DNA of 64,000 bases, from positions 1,364,001 to 1,428,000 of the forward strand of contig NZ_OZ186815.1 in assembly GCF_964273065.1 (NCBI RefSeq). The letters run 5' to 3'. Below are positions 59,135-64,000 of this stretch, one piece after another. The position numbers and the translations under genes are program-made. The stretch comes from Nocardiopsis dassonvillei_B. Lineage in GTDB: Bacteria > Actinomycetota > Actinomycetes > Streptosporangiales > Streptosporangiaceae. The notes beneath the pieces are model-generated. The model had not been told where the DNA came from, ran no database searches, and was given only the letters and a program-made list of their open reading frames with translations. Positions within the stretch are counted from its first letter, which is position 1. The number at the start of each line of letters is the position of its first letter.

Positions 59135-60349
59135 ATGCCCGTCTCCCCTCCGCAACTGCACGGCCCCGAGTTCGAGGCCGACCCGCACCCCGCCTACCGG
59201 TGGCTGCGCGAGCACTCCCCCGTGCACCGCGTGGACCTGCCCGGCGGGGCGTGGGCGTGGATCGTCACCCGCCACGAGGACGCCAGGGCGGTGCTCGCCG
59301 ACCCGGACATGCTCAAGAGCCCGCACGCGGGCAACGAGGTCTGGCGCAGGGCCGGGCTGGGCCTGCCCTACGACCACCGGCCCTCGCTGATGCTCAGCAT
59401 GGTCAACGTGGACGCCCCCGACCACGCCCGGCTGCGCAGGGCGGCGGGCGCCGCGTTCACCCCGCGCCGGGTGAGGACCCTGGTGGAGCGGGCCGAGCGC
59501 ATCACCGCGGACCTGCTGGACCGCATCACCGCGGACGGCACGGGCGAGGCCGACCTGGTGCGGGACCTGGCCTATCCGCTGCCCATCGCGATCATCTGCG
59601 ACCTCCTGGGCGTGCCCGAGGCGGACCGGGCGGAGTTCCACCGACGGGCGGCGGTGATCGACTCGTCGTCCTACGAGGAGATGGAGGCGATCGCCGCCAC
59701 CACCGACTGGTTCGACTCCTACCTGGGCTCCCTGGTGGACGCCCGGCTGGCCGAGCCCTCCGACGACCTGCTGGGAGACCTGGTGGAGGCGCACCGGCGC
59801 GGGGAGATGAGCCGCGACGAGGTCACCTCCTCGGCGTTCCTGCTGCTGGTCGCCGGGCACGAGACCACGGTGGCGCTCATCGGCAACCTGTTCCACCTGC
59901 TGCTGGGCCACCCGGAGCAGCTGGAGCGGCTGCGCGCCGACCGCGGGCTGGTGGGCCCGGCGATCGAGGAGGCGCTGCGGATGGAGAGCCCCCTGCAGAA
60001 CGCCACCTGGCGGTTCCCCCGCCGGGCGACCACGGTGGGCGGGGTGGCGCTGGAGGCGGGCGAGCCGGTGCTGGTGTCGCTGCTGGCGGCCGGGCGCGAC
60101 CCGGCGCGGTACGAGGACCCCGACTCCTTCGTCCCCGAGCGGGGCGGCTCCCACCTGTCGTTCGGGCACGGCGCCCACTTCTGCATCGGGGCACAGCTGG
60201 CCCGGATGGAGGCGAAGGTGGCGGTGAACGCCGTGCTGGACCGGCTGCCCGGGCTGCGGTCCGCCACCGGCGGGGAGGGCCTGCGCTGGTGGCCGAGCAT
60301 GATCATGCACGGGCTGTTCGCACTCCCTGTCCGGTTCGACCTCGACTGA
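59135..60349 (+). CDS. Cytochrome P450
   Basis: 404 residues, bacterial soluble class. I-helix AGHETTVALI, K-helix EEALR and heme loop FGHGAHFCIGAQLAR with the iron-ligand Cys350 are all present. It hydroxylates an unknown substrate and needs an external ferredoxin, which is not encoded nearby. The ATG at 59135 follows GAAAGG. Confidence 0.95.
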   Translation: MPVSPPQLHGPEFEADPHPAYRWLREHSPVHRVDLPGGAWAWIVTRHEDARAVLADPDMLKSPHAGNEVWRRAGLGLPYDHRPSLMLSMVNVDAPDHARLRRAAGAAFTPRRVRTLVERAERITADLLDRITADGTGEADLVRDLAYPLPIAIICDLLGVPEADRAEFHRRAAVIDSSSYEEMEAIAATTDWFDSYLGSLVDARLAEPSDDLLGDLVEAHRRGEMSRDEVTSSAFLLLVAGHETTVALIGNLFHLLLGHPEQLERLRADRGLVGPAIEEALRMESPLQNATWRFPRRATTVGGVALEAGEPVLVSLLAAGRDPARYEDPDSFVPERGGSHLSFGHGAHFCIGAQLARMEAKVAVNAVLDRLPGLRSATGGEGLRWWPSMIMHGLFALPVRFDLD

Positions 60350-60544
60350 CCGGCCGGGCGGGTCCGGGCCCCGGGCCCCGCCCGGGGCCGGGAAGGAGCG
60401 GAGAAGCACGGAAAACTTACTCCGGACCGGCCTGTTATGCGGACTGATCAGGCGGGTAGGGGCGGAGACTGGCAGGCGGAGCCCGACCGTGGGGGAGGGC
60501 TCCGGCCGCGAACACGCGTCACATCGACTGGAGGGGGACCAGAG

Positions 60545-61141
60545 GTGACGACCGCAGACAACAAGTCCGGGACGGCGTCCGAGTCCGGGAGCAGCCAGCC
60601 CTGGCTGCACCAGAAGGGCAAGGAGATCCAGGAGTTCGGCACGGTCCGCCAGCTCCCGGTGGGGCTGTCCCACGACGCGCGCATGTACTCGTGCCAGCGG
60701 CTCAACCAGGTGCTGTGCGACACGCGCATCCTGCACGACCTGTACAAGAAGCACCACTGGCTGATGCGCGGCCAGACCTTCTACCAGCTGCACCTGCTCA
60801 TGGACAAGCACGCCGAGGAGCAGCTGGAGCTGGTCGACGCCCTCGCCGAGCGCATCCAGACCCTGGGCGGCGTGGCGGCCGGCGACCCCCGGCACGTCGC
60901 CGAGATCACCAACATCCCGCGCCCGCCGAACGGCGTCGAGGAGGTCCCGGCGATGCTCTCGCGCCTGTTGGAGGCGCACGAGACCATCCTGGAGGAGGCC
61001 CACGACGCGGCCGCCAAGACGCAGGAGCTGGGCGACGACGGCACCAACGACCTGCTGGTGTCGGACGTCATCCGCAAGAACGAGCTGGAGGCGTGGTTCG
61101 TCGCCGAGCACCTGGTGGACACGCCGCTGGTGCGTTCCTAA
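60545..61141 (+). CDS. Dps family DNA-binding ferritin-like protein
   Basis: 198 residues. LHDLYKKHHWLMRGQTFYQLHLLMDKHAEEQLELVDALAERIQ holds the inter-subunit ferroxidase residues (His, Asp, Glu) of Dps. A 40-residue N-terminal extension rich in Ser and Lys precedes the core and may bind DNA. It stores iron and protects DNA under stress. The GTG at 60545 has GGAGGGGG upstream. Confidence 0.92.
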   Translation: MTTADNKSGTASESGSSQPWLHQKGKEIQEFGTVRQLPVGLSHDARMYSCQRLNQVLCDTRILHDLYKKHHWLMRGQTFYQLHLLMDKHAEEQLELVDALAERIQTLGGVAAGDPRHVAEITNIPRPPNGVEEVPAMLSRLLEAHETILEEAHDAAAKTQELGDDGTNDLLVSDVIRKNELEAWFVAEHLVDTPLVRS

Positions 61142-61204
61142 CGGACGGTGTGCGGGGCCGGGTGGCGCGGGGCCCGCGTTCGCTCGGCGCCGGGCCGCCG
61201 CCGG

Positions 61205-62149
61205 TCAGCGCAGGGTGAGGACGATCTTGCCGGTGGTGCGGCCCTCCTGGCCCAGCCGGTGGGCGTCGGCGGCCTTCTCCAGCGGGAAGGCGGCGGCGAC
61301 CAGCGGACGCAGCAGGCCCTGCTCGGCGAGGTCGGTGATCCGCTCCAGGGCGGCGTGGTCGGGGGCGACCATGACGGTGGTGCCGCGCACCCCGCGGGCC
61401 GCGGCGGCCGCGGCGATCTCCGGCAGGGCGAAGGGGTTCTGGAGCCCGATGTAGAGGCCGCCGGGGCGCAGGACGCCCAGTGAGCGCTCCAGGTAGTCGT
61501 CGCCGACGCCGTCCAGGACCACGTCCACCCCGGACACCGCCTCGGTGAAGTCCACGGTGGTGTGGTCGACGAGTTCGTCGGCACCCAGGCCGTACAGGGT
61601 CTCGTGCTTGGCGGCGCGGGCGGTGCCGATGACGTGCGCGCCCCGCGCCCTGGCGATCTGCACTGCCAGGTGTCCCACTCCCCCGGCGGCGGCGTGGACC
61701 AGGACCCGCTGCCCGGCTTCGACGCGGGCGGTGTCCACCAGCGCCTGCCAGGCGGTGAGTGCGGCCAGCGGCAGCGCGGCGGCGTCCACGTGGTCGAGCC
61801 CGGCCGGCTTGCGGGCGAAGTGCTGGGCGGGGGCGACGACCTCGTCGGCGTACGCGCCGGGGGTGTCGGGGAAGTTCGGCATCCCGTACACCTCGTCGCC
61901 GACGGCGAACCGGGTGACGCCGGGGGCGACGGCGGTGACCACACCGGAGACGTCCCAGCCCTGCCCGAAGGGCGGGGTGTGCCAGTACCCGCTCTCGCGC
62001 ATCTTCCAGTCGGTGGGGTTGACCCCGGCCGCGTGCACCCGGACCCGGATCCGGATCGGCCCGGGGTCGGGGACGGGCACCTCGACGAGGTCGAGGACCT
62101 CCGGTCCGCCCAGGGAGGACTGGCGTACGGCGCGCATCCGCTCTGTCAT
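61205..62149 (-). CDS. NADP-dependent quinone oxidoreductase-like MDR protein
   Basis: 314 residues. GroES-like N-terminus (AGVNPTDWKMRESG), then Rossmann domain with VLVHAAAGGVGHLAVQIAR (the AAxGGVG signature of zinc-free quinone oxidoreductases). It reduces quinones or enals with NADPH. It is divergent from an HxlR regulator 65 bases away, likely its controller, typical of electrophile-stress pairs. Confidence 0.92.
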   Translation of the reverse strand: MTERMRAVRQSSLGGPEVLDLVEVPVPDPGPIRIRVRVHAAGVNPTDWKMRESGYWHTPPFGQGWDVSGVVTAVAPGVTRFAVGDEVYGMPNFPDTPGAYADEVVAPAQHFARKPAGLDHVDAAALPLAALTAWQALVDTARVEAGQRVLVHAAAGGVGHLAVQIARARGAHVIGTARAAKHETLYGLGADELVDHTTVDFTEAVSGVDVVLDGVGDDYLERSLGVLRPGGLYIGLQNPFALPEIAAAAAARGVRGTTVMVAPDHAALERITDLAEQGLLRPLVAAAFPLEKAADAHRLGQEGRTTGKIVLTLR

Positions 62150-62177
62150 GCGGCCAGGTTTCCAGTTACGGTATCCC

Positions 62178-62185
62178 CTGTACAG
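62178..62185. promoter_or_regulatory. CTGTACAG palindrome in the HxlR/oxidoreductase gap
   Basis: A perfect 8-bp palindrome in the divergent promoter, with GGTAT (62170-62174) and GTATACC (62215-62221) outside it as a wider dyad. A candidate HxlR site; not proven. Confidence 0.4.
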
Positions 62186-62214
62186 AAGGCACTTTGGAGA
62201 GCTGTAGGTACCTC

Positions 62215-62655
62215 GTGTATACCACTCCCGACCTGCGTGGACATGGTGGGGCCAACGCCTACCTGCGTGATTGCGCCTCGCGCAGCGCCCTGGACCTGCT
62301 GGCGAACAAGTGGGTGTGCCTGGTGGTGGGCGCGCTCGCCCGGAGCCCGATGCGGTTCGGCGCGCTGCGCCGCCTGCTGGACGGGATCACCCAGAAGATG
62401 CTCACCCGGACCCTGCGCGACCTGGAGCGGGCGGGGCTGGTGGACCGCGCCGTCTATCCCACGACGCCGCCGCAGGTGGAGTACTCCCTGACGCCGCTGG
62501 GCGAAAGCCTGGGCACGCTGATGAGCTCCATCCGCGGCTGGGCGGAGGAGCACATGGGCGATGTGGAGGCGGCCCGCGCCCGCTACGACGAGCGCGCCGC
62601 CCGCCCGGTCGAGCCGCTGGATCCGGGAACCGCCCCGGCGTCGCGACGCCGGTAG
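62215..62655 (+). CDS. HxlR family regulator
   Basis: 146 residues. CASRSALDLLANKWVCLVVGAL, then RFGALRRLLDGITQKMLTRTLRDLERAGLVDRAVYPTTPPQVEYSLTPLG is the full HxlR winged HTH. A Cys near the N-terminus at the usual redox or electrophile-sensing place suggests control by oxidants or quinones. GTG 62215 is chosen (AGG eight bases upstream); TTG 62194 is an alternative. Confidence 0.92.
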   Translation: MYTTPDLRGHGGANAYLRDCASRSALDLLANKWVCLVVGALARSPMRFGALRRLLDGITQKMLTRTLRDLERAGLVDRAVYPTTPPQVEYSLTPLGESLGTLMSSIRGWAEEHMGDVEAARARYDERAARPVEPLDPGTAPASRRR

Positions 62656-62902
62656 GCCGGTCGCCGGGGTCCGTACGAAGAGCGCGCCGCCCGCCCGGCC
62701 CAGGAACCGGACCCGTCCCGCATCCGCGGCGGCGCGGGACGGGTGTGCCCGGCTTCGCAGGCCGGCGCACCGCCGGCGTGTGGAGCCGGTGGCCCCCGCG
62801 GTCACCGCACCCGTACGGCGGCGCCGGACCGGCGGGCCCGCCGTCCGATCGCGCCGCCGCCCGAGGGTGCCCCGGCGCCGGTCGGAGCGGCGGGGCGGAG
62901 TG

Positions 62903-63334
62903 TCAGTCCGCGACGGGCAGGGCGGCCGCGACGAGGTCGCGCTCCCTGCGGCCCAGTCCGCCGAAGACGAGGCGCAGCCCCTGGTCGCCGCCGGGGTGGG
63001 AGACCACGAAGGACGAGTTCAGGATGCGGTCCCTGACCGGTGTGCGGACCAGTCCGGCGCGCGGGACGGTCATCAGGTGCGCCCGGGGACGGGAGAACAA
63101 CGGGTCGGCCTGGAAGATGTACAGGTTGAGGTCGGTGACCGCCAGGTACATCGGCGTGGGGACGGGGATCACGGCCATCCCGCCGCTCAGGGCCGCGGAG
63201 GCGGCGGCGAACGCGGCCGTCCGGGCGACGGGGACGGAGCTCAGGTTGACGATGGTCGTCACCTCGACCCGCTCCCCGGGGGCGAGCACGGGGTCGAGGG
63301 TCTCCAGCAGCAGGCGGCGGCGTCGGCCGTTCAT
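62903..63334 (-). CDS. Unknown protein
   Basis: 143 residues. The middle (PMYLAVTDLNLYIFQADPL) and the hydrophobic segment AAFAAASAALSGGMAVIPV suggest a small PH/GRAM-like beta domain around a hydrophobic insertion, but I do not recognise the family. The ATG at 63334 has AGGAGC upstream. It is divergent from the SLOG-like gene. Confidence 0.6.
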   Translation of the reverse strand: MNGRRRRLLLETLDPVLAPGERVEVTTIVNLSSVPVARTAAFAAASAALSGGMAVIPVPTPMYLAVTDLNLYIFQADPLFSRPRAHLMTVPRAGLVRTPVRDRILNSSFVVSHPGGDQGLRLVFGGLGRRERDLVAAALPVAD

Positions 63335-63593
63335 AGGGGTGCTCCTGAGGGGAGTGCCGACCGGAGGGGTGTTCTCGCTCCGGTGTGGGGGGTCCGGTCC
63401 GGAGCACCGTGTGCGCACCCCGGGAAGCGGGCCGGGACGTGGGACTGCGCGTGCGGGGACAGGGGACCGTCAGAACATACTTTTGCACACATAACGGACA
63501 TCTTTCGCTGTTCTCGGCATTCCCTGCGTCACGCCCGGGGACGGACGCGGCGCTACATTGGTGGACCCTCGAACCGCGACCCCGGAGGATCAC

Positions 63594-64000
63594 GTGGCCC
63601 GCATCGGCATCACCGGACACAGCGACCTCGGTGAGGAGACGGCCGCCCTGGTGCGGCGGGCCCTGGACCGGGAACTGGCGGCGTTCGGCGGCGGCCCCGG
63701 CCTGGTCGGGGTGTCCTGCCTGGCCCGGGGCGCCGACCAGGTGTTCGCCGAGGCGGTCTGGGAGGCGCGCGGGACCCTGGAGGTGGTCCTGCCGTCGGTG
63801 GACTACCGGGAGGCGAAGGTCGGGGAGGCGGAGCGGCACCGGTTCGACGGGCTGCTCATGCGCGCCGCCTCGGTGCGCTTCATGCCCTTCCGCACCGCCG
63901 ACGAGGAGGCGTACGCGGCGGCCAACACCGCGGTGCTGGCCCGGGTGGAGCGGCTGTTCGCGGTCTGGGACGGCGAGCCCGGGACCGGGAGGGGCGGAAC
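63594..64000 (+). CDS. SLOG/LOG-like Rossmann protein, cut by window end
   Basis: At least 135 codons with no stop before the edge. ARIGITGHSDLGEETAALVRRAL, then GVSCLARGADQVFAEAVWEA and LEVVLPSVDY follow the nucleotide-binding SLOG superfamily pattern (relatives of LOG and DprA), some members of which bind signalling nucleotides. The GTG at 63594 has GGAGGATCAC upstream, and TACATT at 63554-63559 is a likely -10. The remainder of the gene and its neighbours would show whether it belongs to a defence cluster. Confidence 0.6.
   Translation, partial: MARIGITGHSDLGEETAALVRRALDRELAAFGGGPGLVGVSCLARGADQVFAEAVWEARGTLEVVLPSVDYREAKVGEAERHRFDGLLMRAASVRFMPFRTADEEAYAAANTAVLARVERLFAVWDGEPGTGRGG

Overview
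The window is chromosomal DNA from a very GC-rich actinomycete. By eye roughly three quarters of bases are G or C, codon third positions are almost all G/C, and GTG starts are common. The regulator and enzyme families present (RamB-like, PucR, MocR, HxlR, tandem Lrp, Ser/Thr kinases with TPR or NPCBM parts, LCP protein, tandem NACHT NTPases) fit Streptosporangiales/Streptomycetales. I lean towards a Nocardiopsis-like genome, but that is inference. I see no tRNA, rRNA, CRISPR array, transposase or integrase.

Layout. 0-9 kb: small-molecule and stress genes (hotdog protein, HAD protein, SRPBCC/TetR divergent pair with a clear operator, a 505-residue unknown, acyl-CoA dehydrogenase, dienelactone-hydrolase-like protein, SnoaL-like protein), plus a 20-codon relic of an rtcB gene at 1.2 kb. 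8.6-11.6 kb: a RamB-like regulator divergent from isocitrate lyase, a glyoxylate-shunt control unit. 11.9-22.6 kb: acidic lipoprotein, CPBP protease, secreted polysaccharide-lyase-like protein, NimT-type MFS/FadR pair, RraA-like protein, tandem Lrp regulator, LCP protein, membrane protein, M15-like peptidase, dodecin.

22.6-23.1 kb holds a striking non-coding element: a promoter with a CCCCCGGGGG palindrome in its spacer, then three hairpins in a row. Each exposes CCCCCG in its loop, and the last ends in a T-rich terminator tract. It resembles the actinobacterial 6C RNA class but has five C's, and its loops are complementary to the Shine-Dalgarno region of the next small gene.

23.3-33.1 kb: a giant HEAT-repeat-like protein, mobA, rtcB, moaA and a monoacylglycerol-lipase-like hydrolase, separated by five different intergenic tandem-repeat arrays (units of 16 to about 38 bp). 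33-44 kb: a MocR regulator divergent from a YczE-family membrane protein, a GH15 glycosidase, two divergent Ser/Thr kinases, then a lower-GC three-gene cassette (unknown, DUF4258-like, DUF2283 fused to an excisionase-type HTH) that looks like a toxin-antitoxin or mobile cargo module, and uracil-DNA glycosylase.

45-51.6 kb is the best candidate for an unusual system: two tandem paralogous NACHT-type NTPases of 1072 and 1087 residues. They share an N-terminal helical domain and a long C-terminal region without a recognisable effector, and stretches of the NTPase core are identical at DNA level, which suggests gene conversion. NACHT proteins of this kind are candidate antiphage sensors. They are followed by a sirtuin and a sulfotransferase.

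53.7-64 kb: TetR/DMT transporter pair, RidA protein overlapping the transporter tail to tail, small membrane protein, aldo-keto reductase, PucR regulator, cytochrome P450, Dps, quinone oxidoreductase/HxlR pair, two unknowns, and the start of a SLOG/LOG-like Rossmann protein cut by the window edge. Gene pairs transcribed divergently from a regulator are the dominant local logic.
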